From: Verrucomicrobia bacterium LW23
Lineage (GTDB): Bacteria > Verrucomicrobiota > Verrucomicrobiia > Methylacidiphilales > UBA1321
Assembly: GCA_003054695.1 (NCBI GenBank)
Contig: QAZA01000045.1
Coordinates: forward strand, 1 to 64,000
Length of the DNA stretch: 64,000 nucleotides
Reading direction: 5' to 3'
Part shown: positions 26,865 through 36,775 of the stretch, one piece after another
How the letters are laid out: every line of letters starts with the position of its first letter
Position numbering within the stretch: position 1 is the first letter of the stretch
Notes under the pieces: model-generated
The model's database searches: none
Told to the model about the DNA's origin: nothing
What the model saw: only the letters and a program-made list of their open reading frames with translations
Position numbers and translations under genes: made by a program

Positions 26865-27183
26865 ATGCAGAGCCCGGGGGACACGCTCCGGGAATGGCGA
26901 AGCGGATCGTTTGCAAATGGCCTTTGCCTGAGCCGGAACGATTCAGATGGGAGCAGCCCATTGGCGCAAGATCTTGCCCTACAAGCCATTGCGCACTCCT
27001 CAACGTATGACCACGAGGATACGCCTCGTCGTGCGCAAAGTCTTGTAAGCGCAAGCTTTTGCGCCACTGCGCCACTCCCATCTGAATCGTTCCGGCTAAG
27101 CACGGGGCTGCGAGATCGGCGGAGCCGGACGTTCCAGAGGTTGACGACATTTCCACGTTCTGCCGTCCCCCTCGGCGGCACCA
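26865..27183. repeat. Long inverted repeat plus half of a GTCGAC-type element
   Basis: Between convergent DUF58 and ispH. Perfect 23-bp inverted arms lie at 26931-26953 and 27075-27097 (agccggaacgattcagatgg and on), with about 120 bp between them containing smaller GCGCAAG/CTTGCGC pairs. At 27141-27177 lies a sequence closely matching the left end of the 47.4-kb element (GACATTTCCAC then TTCTGC then GTCCCCC then GGCG). No coding potential seen. Confidence 0.75.
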
Positions 27184-28650
27184 TTAATGCCCGGCTTTTT
27201 TCGGGGCGAGGCCGGCGGCTTCGCGGTAGTCGGCGGGGAGGAGGGACTCGACGGTGATGCCGCGGAACTCAAAGAGGCGCTGGATGGTCTCTTCTATCAG
27301 GTTATTGGGACAGCTGGCGCCGGCTGTGATGCCGACGTTGACGACGCCTTCGGGCAGCCAGTTTTCGGTGGTGACCTCGCGGTGGCTGTGCTGGTTCCAG
27401 TGCTCGATCTTGTTGGGGGAGATGAGCTTGTCGCTGTTTTTGATGAAGTAGGTGGGCAGCTGGGCCTCGCCCATCTCGGCCAGGTGGCTCGTGTTGCTGC
27501 TGTTGTAGCCGCCAACGACGATGAGGAGGTCCATCGGGTCGCTGTCGAGCATCACGCGCAGGGCGTCCTGGCGCTCCTGGGTGGCGCCGCAGATGGTGTC
27601 GAAGAAGCGGAAGTGCTGGTTGAGGTTTTCCTCACCGTAGCGGTCGATGATGGACTGCTTGATGCGGCGCTGCACCTCTTCGGTCTCGCCGCGCATCATG
27701 GTCGTCTGGTTGGCTACGCCTACGGCGCGCAGGTGCAGGTCGGGATCGAAGCCGGGGGAGGTGGCGCCCTCAAATTTCTTCAGGAACTCTGCGCGGTCGC
27801 CGCCGTTGCGGATGTAATTGCAGACGTAGTCGGTCTCGGCCAGGGTAAAGACGACCAGATAGTGGCTGCCCTGGTTGTCGGACATGGCGCGGGAGGCGGT
27901 GGCTTTGGTTTCCTCGTGCCAGGCTTTGCCGTGGATGATGGAGGTGATGCCGCCGCGCACGTACTCGCGGATGCGGCGCCACACCATCATTACGTCGCCG
28001 CAGGTGGTGTCGACGAGGTCGCAACCGATCTGCTTGAGGCGGTTCATCACCTTTACCTCAGCGCCGAAGGCGGGGACGATGACGACGTCGTTGGCGGTGA
28101 GGCCGTCGAGATCGTACATGCCGTTTTTCTCCTGCAGCGTGCGGATGCCCATGTCGCGCAGCTGGTCGTTGACCTCCGGGTTATGGATTATTTCACCCAG
28201 CAGGTAGATGGGGCGGCCTTTAAAGTGTTTGGCGGCGGCGTAGGCCAGGTCAATGGCGCGCTCAACGCCGTAGCAGAAGCCGAAGGCCTTGGCCAGCTTG
28301 ACAGTAATGCCGGCGGCGCTGACGGGCGCTTTGGTAAAGCGGATGTACTCGACGATAGGGCTGCGGTAGTGGCTCTCCACCTCGGCCTGGACGAGCTTCA
28401 TCAGCTCCGGCGTACGCAGGTTGGCCTTGCCGGCGGCGTTGACGGGCGCGGCGGTGGGCGGCACAAAGGGGATTTTTTTGGCCTGCTGCCCGGGGGCGCC
28501 TGCTTCGGCGGCCAGTTCCGACGCGGCAGCGGCGGCGGCAGTCACGGCTGCCTCCCCGGCGACGGCGGCGGGTGCCGGAGATGGGGCTGCGGGCGTGGGG
28601 AGGGCGGCAGTTTCCGGTGTGGCTTCGCTGGTGGAGGATGGCGTGAACAT
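27184..28650 (-). CDS. ispH: 4-hydroxy-3-methylbut-2-enyl diphosphate reductase
   Basis: About 488 residues, last step of the MEP isoprenoid pathway. The three Fe-S cysteines are visible: GFCYGVERA, DTTCGDV and TAGASCPNN. The active-site region GEIIHNPEV is also present. The protein is longer than E. coli IspH (about 316): it has an Ala/Pro-rich N-terminal extension of about 65 residues and internal insertions as in other long-form IspH proteins. The ATG at 28650 is preferred; an in-frame ATG is also present at 28677. Confidence 0.95.
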   Translation of the reverse strand: MFTPSSTSEATPETAALPTPAAPSPAPAAVAGEAAVTAAAAAASELAAEAGAPGQQAKKIPFVPPTAAPVNAAGKANLRTPELMKLVQAEVESHYRSPIVEYIRFTKAPVSAAGITVKLAKAFGFCYGVERAIDLAYAAAKHFKGRPIYLLGEIIHNPEVNDQLRDMGIRTLQEKNGMYDLDGLTANDVVIVPAFGAEVKVMNRLKQIGCDLVDTTCGDVMMVWRRIREYVRGGITSIIHGKAWHEETKATASRAMSDNQGSHYLVVFTLAETDYVCNYIRNGGDRAEFLKKFEGATSPGFDPDLHLRAVGVANQTTMMRGETEEVQRRIKQSIIDRYGEENLNQHFRFFDTICGATQERQDALRVMLDSDPMDLLIVVGGYNSSNTSHLAEMGEAQLPTYFIKNSDKLISPNKIEHWNQHSHREVTTENWLPEGVVNVGITAGASCPNNLIEETIQRLFEFRGITVESLLPADYREAAGLAPKKAGH

Positions 28651-28914
28651 ACAGCGGCCAGTCTCGCCCGTCCGCATCGCGGCGTCAATAGTTAGGTGAT
28701 GTGCAGCGCGTGAAAATTCGGCGCGGTGGCGACAATCGCGACGCTGTGGTGAGATTCACGCGTATCGGCCATCGCGACGGCTGGACTTTTGCCGCAGTGC
28801 TGGTACAGATGCATGTCTTGCGCGACGCCTTTTTCCCCAGCGTCGCGGCAGCAGCAGCCCGGGCGCGTCTGCTTGACCACTACGCATCAGCCCTTTTCCT
28901 ATTTTCAATGCACT

Positions 28915-30693
28915 ATGTCTGATCTGAGCAAGTTTTTTAAGGAGTTCTGGAGACTGGCGTGGCCCTTCTGGCGCGGTGTGGACCGCAAGTTCGCATGGAT
29001 CATGATTGTGATCCTGACCGTGCTGGCATTTGCCGATGTAGGCATCGACTACTGGTACAACCTGTGGGGTGGCCGGTTCATGCGCTCCCTGCAGCAGTAC
29101 AACTTGCCGGGCTTTGTCTCCGCCATGTGGGAGTTTGCGGCGCTTGCCTTTCTGGCCATAGGCTTGGCGGTCGTTACCTTCTACCTTCAGAACTGGCTGC
29201 AGAACCGATGGCGCAAATGGATGTTTGAGCGCTACACGGGCGAGTGGATGAAGGATAACAGCTATTATTACTGGCACCTTACCGGCAAGGCCACCGATAA
29301 CCCGGACCAGCGCCTTACGGAGGATATCCGGGACTTTACCGACAAGACTCTGACGCTCTTCTTTGGCTTCCTCGGCAATCTGGGCAAGCTCATCGTGTTT
29401 ACCCAGGTGTTGTGGGAGGTTTCCGGCCCACTCAACATCGGCGGCAAGCGGTACGATATTGAGTTTACGGCGCCCTTTACGGGCGATCAGTTCACATCGC
29501 CGCTGGTGGTGGATGGCTTTGATATCCCCGCCTACATGTTCTGGGTCTGCCTGCTGTACGCCACGCTGGGTACGTGGCTGGGCCACGTCATCGGCAAAGC
29601 GCTCATCCCTCTCTTCTTCAATCAGCAAAAGTACGAGGCGGATCTGCGCTTTGGCCTGGCTCGCCTGCGCGAGACAAGCGAGCAGGTGGCGCTGAGCCGG
29701 GGCGAAGCCTCCGAAGAGAAGCGCCTGAACGGCTACTTCGGGTTTGTCTACACCAACTTTTATGCGCTGACGAATCGGCTAAAGTGGATGGTGCTGTACC
29801 GCTACAGCTATAACCAGGTCGCCATCATCTTCCCCTATATCGTGTCGGCGCCGCGCTACTTCAGCAAGCTGATCGACCTGGGCGACCTGCGGCGGATCTC
29901 CCACTCGTTTGACTCCGTGCGCGTGTCGATGTCGTGGTTCCTGCTCTCCTACTCGGAACTGGCCAACCTGCGCTCCATCATCATCCGTCTCAACGGGTTC
30001 CTAGACGTGGTGGAAGCGACCAAGAAGATGGAAAGCGGCATTACGATCAGCCCGTCCGACACGAACGCGCCGCTGACGGTGAAGGGGATGTCCCTTACCG
30101 TCCCCAATGGCGCCAAACTCTTCGGCCCCATTGATCTGGAGGTGAAGAAGGGGATGTCGGTCCTCGTCTCCGGCCCCTCCGGCTGCGGTAAAAGCACGAT
30201 GTTCCGCGCGTTGACCGGGCTGTGGCCGTTTGGCTCCGGCGCCATCCGCGTGCCGCAGGGCGCGCGGATGATGGTGGTGCCGCAGAAGCCCTACATGCCG
30301 ATGGACTCGCTGCTGAAAGCCGCGACGTATCCCTCCGAGCCCGAAGCATTTACGCGCGAGCAGATAGTGGAGGCCATGCGCCTCTCCAGGCTGGAGCATT
30401 TGATCGCGAAGCTGGACGAAACGGAAAACTGGGCCATGGTCCTCTCCCCCGGCGAGCAGCAGCGCGTGGCGTTTGTCCGCGTCTTTCTGCACAAGCCGGA
30501 CTGGCTGTTCCTGGACGAGGCGACCTCCGCGCTGGACGAGGAGACGCAGAAGGCGATGTACGACCAGATCCGTACCATCGTCCCCGGCGTCACGATTGTC
30601 AGCATCGCGCACCGCGCGTCGTTACGCAATTATCACGATTTCATTATTGATGTTGTGGCGCCGGCGCCGAAACTGGAACCCCTTGCCCACTAG
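28915..30693 (+). CDS. SbmA/BacA-like ABC transporter, fused permease-ATPase
   Basis: 592 residues. The N-terminal 350 residues hold about six membrane segments of the ABC_membrane_2 type, with the YYYWHLTG, NPDQRLTEDIRDFT region typical of SbmA/YddA-like proteins. The C-terminal ATPase has Walker A SGPSGCGKSTMF, signature LSPGEQQR, Walker B WLFLDEATSALD and the H-loop SIAHR. Such transporters take up or extrude peptides, cobalamin or fatty acyl compounds. Substrate here unknown. ATG at 28915 chosen because it starts the conserved amphipathic N-terminus. Confidence 0.9.
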   Translation: MSDLSKFFKEFWRLAWPFWRGVDRKFAWIMIVILTVLAFADVGIDYWYNLWGGRFMRSLQQYNLPGFVSAMWEFAALAFLAIGLAVVTFYLQNWLQNRWRKWMFERYTGEWMKDNSYYYWHLTGKATDNPDQRLTEDIRDFTDKTLTLFFGFLGNLGKLIVFTQVLWEVSGPLNIGGKRYDIEFTAPFTGDQFTSPLVVDGFDIPAYMFWVCLLYATLGTWLGHVIGKALIPLFFNQQKYEADLRFGLARLRETSEQVALSRGEASEEKRLNGYFGFVYTNFYALTNRLKWMVLYRYSYNQVAIIFPYIVSAPRYFSKLIDLGDLRRISHSFDSVRVSMSWFLLSYSELANLRSIIIRLNGFLDVVEATKKMESGITISPSDTNAPLTVKGMSLTVPNGAKLFGPIDLEVKKGMSVLVSGPSGCGKSTMFRALTGLWPFGSGAIRVPQGARMMVVPQKPYMPMDSLLKAATYPSEPEAFTREQIVEAMRLSRLEHLIAKLDETENWAMVLSPGEQQRVAFVRVFLHKPDWLFLDEATSALDEETQKAMYDQIRTIVPGVTIVSIAHRASLRNYHDFIIDVVAPAPKLEPLAH

Positions 30694-30720
30694 CGGGCGG
30701 GGGATGGGGAGGGGATTTAT

Positions 30721-30935
30721 TTAACCACGAAGCACACGAAAAACACGAAATTTACGGAGGGGACGAAAGGGGTATCGGAAGGTTGTAAGTCTGAGGTATT
30801 TTTTCGCGACTGTTATAATCCCGCCATCTGGGGCTGCGCCTTTCTCCATAGGCCGTCCAACCCTTTTCCTTCTCCGCTTATCTCCCTTTCGTCCCCTCCC
30901 TAAATTTCGTGTTTTTCGTGTGCTTCGTGGTTGAA
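30721..30935. repeat. Long-armed palindrome of CACGAA/TTCGTG units
   Basis: Between the ABC transporter and argG. The left arm at 30721-30770 (ttaaccacgaagcacacgaa and on through ggaggggacgaaaggg) and the right arm at 30884-30935 are near-perfect inverted copies of about 50 bp separated by about 110 bp. The arms are built from short iterated CACGAA units. It resembles the CACCAAG hairpins elsewhere in the window in layout but differs in unit sequence. Confidence 0.85.
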
Positions 30936-30989
30936 TAGTCCCCCTCCCCGGTTCCCATTCGCGGACTCCCCCTTCCTATCCCCCCTTTT

Positions 30990-32198
<1,209 letters not shown>

Positions 32199-32212
32199 AA
32201 TTAACGGTTTGA

Positions 32213-32263
32213 GCCAGGGCTGCTTCGCATCGCCACGCTGCTTGGCAGCGCGAAGCAGCTGGA
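32213..32263. repeat. Inverted repeat downstream of argG
   Basis: CCAGGGCTGCTTCGC at 32214-32228 pairs with GCGAAGCAGCTGG at 32251-32263, with one bulge. It lies 15 bp after the argG stop and could be an RNA hairpin that protects or terminates the argG transcript, though there is no T-tract. Confidence 0.5.
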
Positions 32264-32272
32264 TACCGATCC

Positions 32273-32565
32273 ATGCGCATTATCGCCCGTGCAACGCTGA
32301 GGAAGTTTTGGGAGAAACATGCCGACGCCGAGGATGTACTTATCAACTGGCACAAGCGCGTGCAGGAAGCGGACTGGACCTGCTTTCAGGATGTGAAACG
32401 GATGTTTGCAAGCGCGGATGTCTTGCCTGGCAACCGGGTCGTGTTTAATATTAAGGGAACTCGTACCGGTTGATCGTGAAAGTTCATTACGATCAGAAGC
32501 ACGTTTACATTCGGTTTATCGGAACACACGCTGAGTACGACAAAATCGATGCGGAGACCATCCGA
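32273..32565 (+). pseudogene. HigB-like toxin, frameshifted and lacking its stop
   Basis: The frame from ATG 32273 (MRIIARATLRKFWEKHADAE ... [10 protein letters not shown]) is the N-terminal two thirds of a RelE-fold HigB mRNA interferase. It then ends early at 32471-32473. The -1 frame from 32464 continues exactly where the family would: [20 protein letters not shown] then [13 protein letters not shown]. One base is missing at about 32462-32464. The codon where HigB should stop, directly before the antitoxin ATG, is CGA (32563-32565) rather than TGA, so the toxin frame reads into higA. The toxin is probably dead unless these are sequencing errors. Confidence 0.8.
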
Positions 32566-32959
32566 ATGAAACTCAAGCTCATCAAGAGCGACGAGGAGCA
32601 TGCAGCCGCACTTGCCCGGCTCGACGAAATCTTTGATGCCCCATCAGGCACCGAGGATGGCGACGAAGCGGAAGTGCTTGGAGTGCTTATAGATGAGTAC
32701 GAGAAGCACGCGCACGCTATTCCGGACCCTACGCCGCTCTCCGCCATCCGCTACGCGATGGAAGAGCAATCGCTTGCAGAGCAGGATCTCGTCCCCATGA
32801 TCGGCTCGCTCGATGCCGTACGCGAGATCCTGGCCGGCAAGCGCGAGCTGACGCTGCCGATGATCCGCAAGCTCTCCCCCCGCGCTGCACATCAGCGAGA
32901 AGATTCTGGTGCAGGAGATGCGGGTGGACGGGGCTGGGGACTTGTCCAGGGCGGCGTAA
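32566..32959 (+). pseudogene. HigA-like antitoxin, frameshifted near its C-terminus
   Basis: Starts [20 protein letters not shown], followed by [20 protein letters not shown] and a Cro/C1-type helix-turn-helix ([35 protein letters not shown]). After the run of six C at 32876-32881 the frame changes: the +1 frame gives [13 protein letters not shown], the expected C-terminus, ending at TAA 32957-32959. One extra C explains the break. The helix-turn-helix itself is intact, so DNA binding could persist. The gene is fused in frame to the end of higB through the lost stop. Confidence 0.8.
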
Positions 32960-32967
32960 GCGCAGGG

Positions 32968-34101
32968 TTATTGCCCGCCCCCCTCCACCCAGCGCCCGTC
33001 AATCAGCGTTAGCCGCGGGTGCCGGGGGATGCCGAGCTCGTTGCGGGCGATTTGGGAGGCGACCAGCTCTACGGCGGCGGCGCCGATGATCTCGTTGCGC
33101 TCGTCCACGCCGGGAAGGGGGGAGTTGCGCTGGCGGACGAGGCAGGCGTGGAGGATGTCGTCGGGGGTGCGGAGGCCTGCGTTGTCCAGGATAACCTGCT
33201 CGCGGCCGGTGAGGCTGAGGATCGCATCCGGCCGGTGCGTGTTGCGCCAGGCGCTGAACGCCGCCAGGCGCGCCGCCTGGCCGCGCGACGACGTGGCGGG
33301 CAAGAAGGGGATGCGTCGCGAGCGGGGCAGGCGGTATTGCGCCTCCAGAAATCCGGCCAGCCATTTGAGGCCGCGGCGCGTGGCGTTGTCGGGATCCAGC
33401 ACCATGCCGATGCGGCGGCGGCCCAGGCGCGCCAGCTCGTCAAAGGCCAGCAACACGTTCTGCGCGTGGTCGTTAGCCACACGGTCCAGCTGCTGGGGCT
33501 CCCACCCGTGGCCGATGCCCACGCACGCGTAGCGCTCCCACCGCAGCGGCAGCGACGTGTTGCCCCGGTACGGCGGCGCCAGCACCACGCCCTGGATTCC
33601 CCGCGCCTGCAGCACGCGGTCCAGATCCCGGGCACGCACACGCGTGTAGGGCGCCCCGGTGGCGCTATCCGCTGCCCTCCGCCCCGGCGCCGGCCGGGCA
33701 CCCACCGCACCCGCCACGCCTGCCGGCCCCGGTGAGGCAGCCGTTCCGCTAGCCGGCTCCCCTTCGTCCACAAAAAAGACCTCCGCCCGGTAGCCCAGCT
33801 CCGCCGCGCGCTCCTCTATGCCCGCGCGGCAAATGCGGTAGCTCTCCATGCCGTGCCACTCCGCGGGCGTGCGCTCGCGCACCACCACGGCTATGCCGCC
33901 CATCTCCGGCGGCTTCTTCCCGGCGCGGATCCGGGCCATAAGCGCATTCACATACGCGCTGGGCCGATAGCCGAGCCGCTCCGCCGTCTCCCGCACCTTC
34001 GCCGTCATCTCGGCGGAGACAGAGCGATCCCCGCGCAGCGCCAGCGACACGGTTGTCTGATGCACGCCGAGGATCCGGGCAATCTCGCGCTGGTTGGGCA
34101 T
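32968..34101 (-). CDS. LacI family transcriptional regulator
   Basis: 377 residues. The N-terminal LacI helix-turn-helix is clear: [20 protein letters not shown] followed by [15 protein letters not shown] and the hinge. The rest is a periplasmic-binding-protein-like effector domain with an Ala/Gly/Pro-rich insertion around residues 120-150. Effector and targets unknown. It converges on the decayed higBA locus (9 bp apart). Verrucomicrobial genomes often carry many LacI regulators of sugar genes, but no sugar operon is adjacent. Confidence 0.92.
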   Translation of the reverse strand: MPNQREIARILGVHQTTVSLALRGDRSVSAEMTAKVRETAERLGYRPSAYVNALMARIRAGKKPPEMGGIAVVVRERTPAEWHGMESYRICRAGIEERAAELGYRAEVFFVDEGEPASGTAASPGPAGVAGAVGARPAPGRRAADSATGAPYTRVRARDLDRVLQARGIQGVVLAPPYRGNTSLPLRWERYACVGIGHGWEPQQLDRVANDHAQNVLLAFDELARLGRRRIGMVLDPDNATRRGLKWLAGFLEAQYRLPRSRRIPFLPATSSRGQAARLAAFSAWRNTHRPDAILSLTGREQVILDNAGLRTPDDILHACLVRQRNSPLPGVDERNEIIGAAAVELVASQIARNELGIPRHPRLTLIDGRWVEGGGQ

Positions 34102-34174
34102 GGTGGGAGGGGAGAGGGTCCAGGCAGATTATTTCACGCCAAGGGGGACTAAGCCGCTAAGGGGGAAACAGATG

Positions 34175-34335
34175 CGTCGACATTCGTGATCATCTCCGTT
34201 ATCAGCAATCCCCCCCTTGGCGAAACTTTCCGTCCTTGGCGATGTAATCTGCCCTGAATTCAGGGAGCTTCAGATAATATCGCCAAGGACGGAAAGTTTC
34301 GCCAAAGGGGGCGCAGATAGAGGAAATGTCCACAG
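34175..34335. repeat. GTCGAC-ended palindromic element (best copy)
   Basis: Ends: GTCGACATT at 34176-34184 and AGGAAATGTCCACAG at 34321-34335, imperfect terminal inverted repeats. The centre is a hairpin with perfect 27-bp arms at 34217-34243 and 34279-34305, beginning TTGGCGAAACTTTCCGTCCT, with C6/G5 runs outside. No coding capacity. Related copies lie at about 5235-5373 and 47405-47520, and a half copy at 27141-27177. Layout is MITE-like. Confidence 0.85.
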
Positions 34336-34339
34336 CCCC

Positions 34340-36508
34340 CTACGCCCCGCCCGCCGGCGCCACCCCTTCCCTCTCGCGCACTTTTTCGGGATCATAGAAG
34401 ATGCGTACGGGCGCGGATTTCTGCCCGAGGAGGGCCTGGGCGCGCAGCAGGGCGTTGCGGGTGGAGATATTGGGGTTGCCGGGGCTGGCCATAAAGATGT
34501 TCTCCTTGCCCAGCAGTTTGAGCAGGCCGCTGGCTTTGATGACCGCGTACACGTCCTCCGTGGCACCGCTGATGACCAGGTGGCGGTCCGTTTCCCTTAA
34601 AAACTGGATGAGTTCGGCCATGGCCATGACGCTTGTCGCGTCGAGGTGGCGCGCGCGTTTCATGCGCAGGATAACGACGCGCAGGTTCGGGTCGGCGCAC
34701 ACGCGGCGGATTTCATCGCGAAAGAGGTCGGCGGCGGCGAAGAAGAGTTCGCCTTCCACGTGGATGATGGAGATTTGCGGGTCGTCGCGGCGCTTGTCCT
34801 CCAGCAGTTCCATCAGCTGGCCTTGCTCGTTAAAGGTAAACTCCACCAGGTGGGGGCGAGAGACTTTGCGCAGGAAAAGCATGATGGAGAGGCCGACGCC
34901 CATAAAGATGGCTGTATCCAGCGGGGCCAGCAGCGCGGCCACAAAGGTGGTGATAAACACCGCCGCATCGCTTTTGGTGGAGAAGAGGCTGAAGGTGATG
35001 TCCCGCTTGTTGATCAGCCCAAACGCCGTAAGGATAACCACCACGGCCAGCGAGGCGCGCGGGATGTAGCCGATAAGCTGCGCCAGCAGCGGCGCGGCCA
35101 GCCCGCAGAGCAGGCCGCACGTGATTGCCGACACGGGGGTTATGGCCCCGCTCGCCCAGTTTAGCCCGGACCGGCTGAGCGAGCCGCTGGCGGGCATGCC
35201 GCTCAGCATACCGCTGGCCATGTTGGCGGCGCCCAGCGCAAACATCTCCTGGTTCACGTCCACCCGCTCGCCCGTGCGGGCGGCCAGGGTTTTGGCCATA
35301 AAGGTGTTCTCCAGCGAGGCAAGAAAGGCAACCGCCAGCGCGCCGCTCATCAGCAGGCTGAACCACTGCGGGTTAAGCTCCGGCGGCGTAAAGCCAAAGC
35401 TGTCGACCGGCAGCGGGGAGAGCATTTGGAGCGGGTAGCCGTGGTACTGAAGCGCCGCGCCTACCAGCGCGGAGAACAGAAGTGTGGCCGCCACGTTGGG
35501 CACTGCGGCAAAGCGCTTCGAGATCCAGAACCAGAAGCCGGCCGTTACGGCGGAGAGGAGCATCGTGGCGGGGTCGGCGTGGTCGATGGTGAAGGCGGTT
35601 TGCCGGACGATATCGATAAACGTGGAGGCGTGCTGCAGCGGAATGTTGAGCACATCCTTGGTTTGATGCGCCACAATCAGCAACGCCGCGCCGGTAACGT
35701 AGCCGATAACGACACTGCGAGAGACGTACTGGGCCAGCCCCGCAATGCCCATCAGGCTGCCCGCGAGGAGAAGCGCACCCACCATGCAGGTAAACAGCGC
35801 CATGCTGGCCAGCGGGGGGATGTCGCGCTGCAACACCAGGTAGGTGCTCAGCACCATGACCGCCGTGGCGTTAGTCGGCCCCACCATGGTAAGGCGCGAT
35901 GTGGAGAAAAGCGCGGCCACCACGGGCGCAATGGCTGCGCAAAAGATGCCGTACTGCACGGGAAGCCCCGCAATCAGCGCGTAGGCCATGGCCTGGGGAA
36001 AAGCCAGCAGCGCCACGTTCAGCCCCGCTTTGGTATCCCGCCCCAGGGTGGCGGCGGAGTAGCCGCGCAGGGAGTGGCGCAGCGGAAAGGGATCGAGCTT
36101 GATGTTCCGCCACGCGGCGGCCAGCGCCGTCTTTATCTGCAGGCGCCAGCTCACGTCTTCATCCTCGTCGTCCGCGGCGGCGGCGGATGGCGAAGAGGCA
36201 GCGGATGCCGGGGAGACGGACGCGGAAGAGGGAGCGGCCGAGGACGGCGGCGATGCTGCAGGGGCCGGAGCAGAAGCAGGCGCAGGCGCGGAAGCATGCG
36301 CAGGGGAACTCTGCGACTCCGGTGCAGATACGGCCGGCTTCGTCGCCAGACCCGGCTTAGGATGTGCCGCCTCGGCCGCTGGCAAAGCGCCCGCCTTCTC
36401 CTGCGCAGGCAACGACTGCCCCTTTGCCCCGGCGCCCTCCGCCCTTGCGGGCTTGCCTGATCCGGTGGTTGAAGCAGATTTCTTGGCCTTCAAAGCGCTT
36501 GCCAGCAT
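34340..36508 (-). CDS. SulP family anion transporter with STAS domain
   Basis: About 722 residues from the ATG at 36508; an ATG at 36598 is also open. A disordered Ala/Pro/Ser-rich N-terminal region of about 120 residues leads to a membrane domain of 10-14 helices with the SulP signatures GLNVALLAFPQAMAYALIAG, YGIFCA and GSLSRSGLNWASGA. The cytoplasmic STAS domain includes ISIIHVEGELFFAAADLFRD. It probably imports sulfate, bicarbonate or another oxyanion. No cysteine-synthesis genes adjacent. The long N-terminal extension is unusual for SulP. Confidence 0.92.
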   Translation of the reverse strand: MLASALKAKKSASTTGSGKPARAEGAGAKGQSLPAQEKAGALPAAEAAHPKPGLATKPAVSAPESQSSPAHASAPAPASAPAPAASPPSSAAPSSASVSPASAASSPSAAAADDEDEDVSWRLQIKTALAAAWRNIKLDPFPLRHSLRGYSAATLGRDTKAGLNVALLAFPQAMAYALIAGLPVQYGIFCAAIAPVVAALFSTSRLTMVGPTNATAVMVLSTYLVLQRDIPPLASMALFTCMVGALLLAGSLMGIAGLAQYVSRSVVIGYVTGAALLIVAHQTKDVLNIPLQHASTFIDIVRQTAFTIDHADPATMLLSAVTAGFWFWISKRFAAVPNVAATLLFSALVGAALQYHGYPLQMLSPLPVDSFGFTPPELNPQWFSLLMSGALAVAFLASLENTFMAKTLAARTGERVDVNQEMFALGAANMASGMLSGMPASGSLSRSGLNWASGAITPVSAITCGLLCGLAAPLLAQLIGYIPRASLAVVVILTAFGLINKRDITFSLFSTKSDAAVFITTFVAALLAPLDTAIFMGVGLSIMLFLRKVSRPHLVEFTFNEQGQLMELLEDKRRDDPQISIIHVEGELFFAAADLFRDEIRRVCADPNLRVVILRMKRARHLDATSVMAMAELIQFLRETDRHLVISGATEDVYAVIKASGLLKLLGKENIFMASPGNPNISTRNALLRAQALLGQKSAPVRIFYDPEKVREREGVAPAGGA

Positions 36509-36663
36509 ACCTTGCCTTGCGCCGGGGACAAGGCTGGATTCCGCGCAGCACCCAACACGCCGCCCCAGCGCCCGGCAAAGCTTGCCCGGCATGGCCAATT
36601 ATGGCCACCACGGACGGTATGGGACACGGGGCCGGCTGAACCTGACCGCACGAGCTTTCCTCT

Positions 36664-36750
36664 TCGGAAACTTGGTGTCTTGGTGACTTGGTGGCTAAAT
36701 TCCTTGCAAGAGACATTAACCACCAAGTCACCAGGACACCAAGTTTCGGA
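36664..36750. repeat. CTTGGTG/CACCAAG hairpin
   Basis: Left arm 36664-36698 (cggaaacttggtgtcttggt and on) and right arm 36716-36750 are inverted copies with 3 mismatches in 35. Arms are made of 8-bp iterated CTTGGTGN units closed by GGTTAA/TTAACC. Lies between the sulP start and the end of the ARC-like ATPase gene, both on the minus strand. Confidence 0.9.
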
Positions 36751-36775
36751 GGGGATCAGGCGCCCCGCTCTTGCT

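Noticed and set aside
36664-36750. CRISPR-like array from the iterated CACCAAG units
   Set aside because: Units are 8-9 bp, arranged as inverted arms, with no spacers of constant length and no cas genes in the window.
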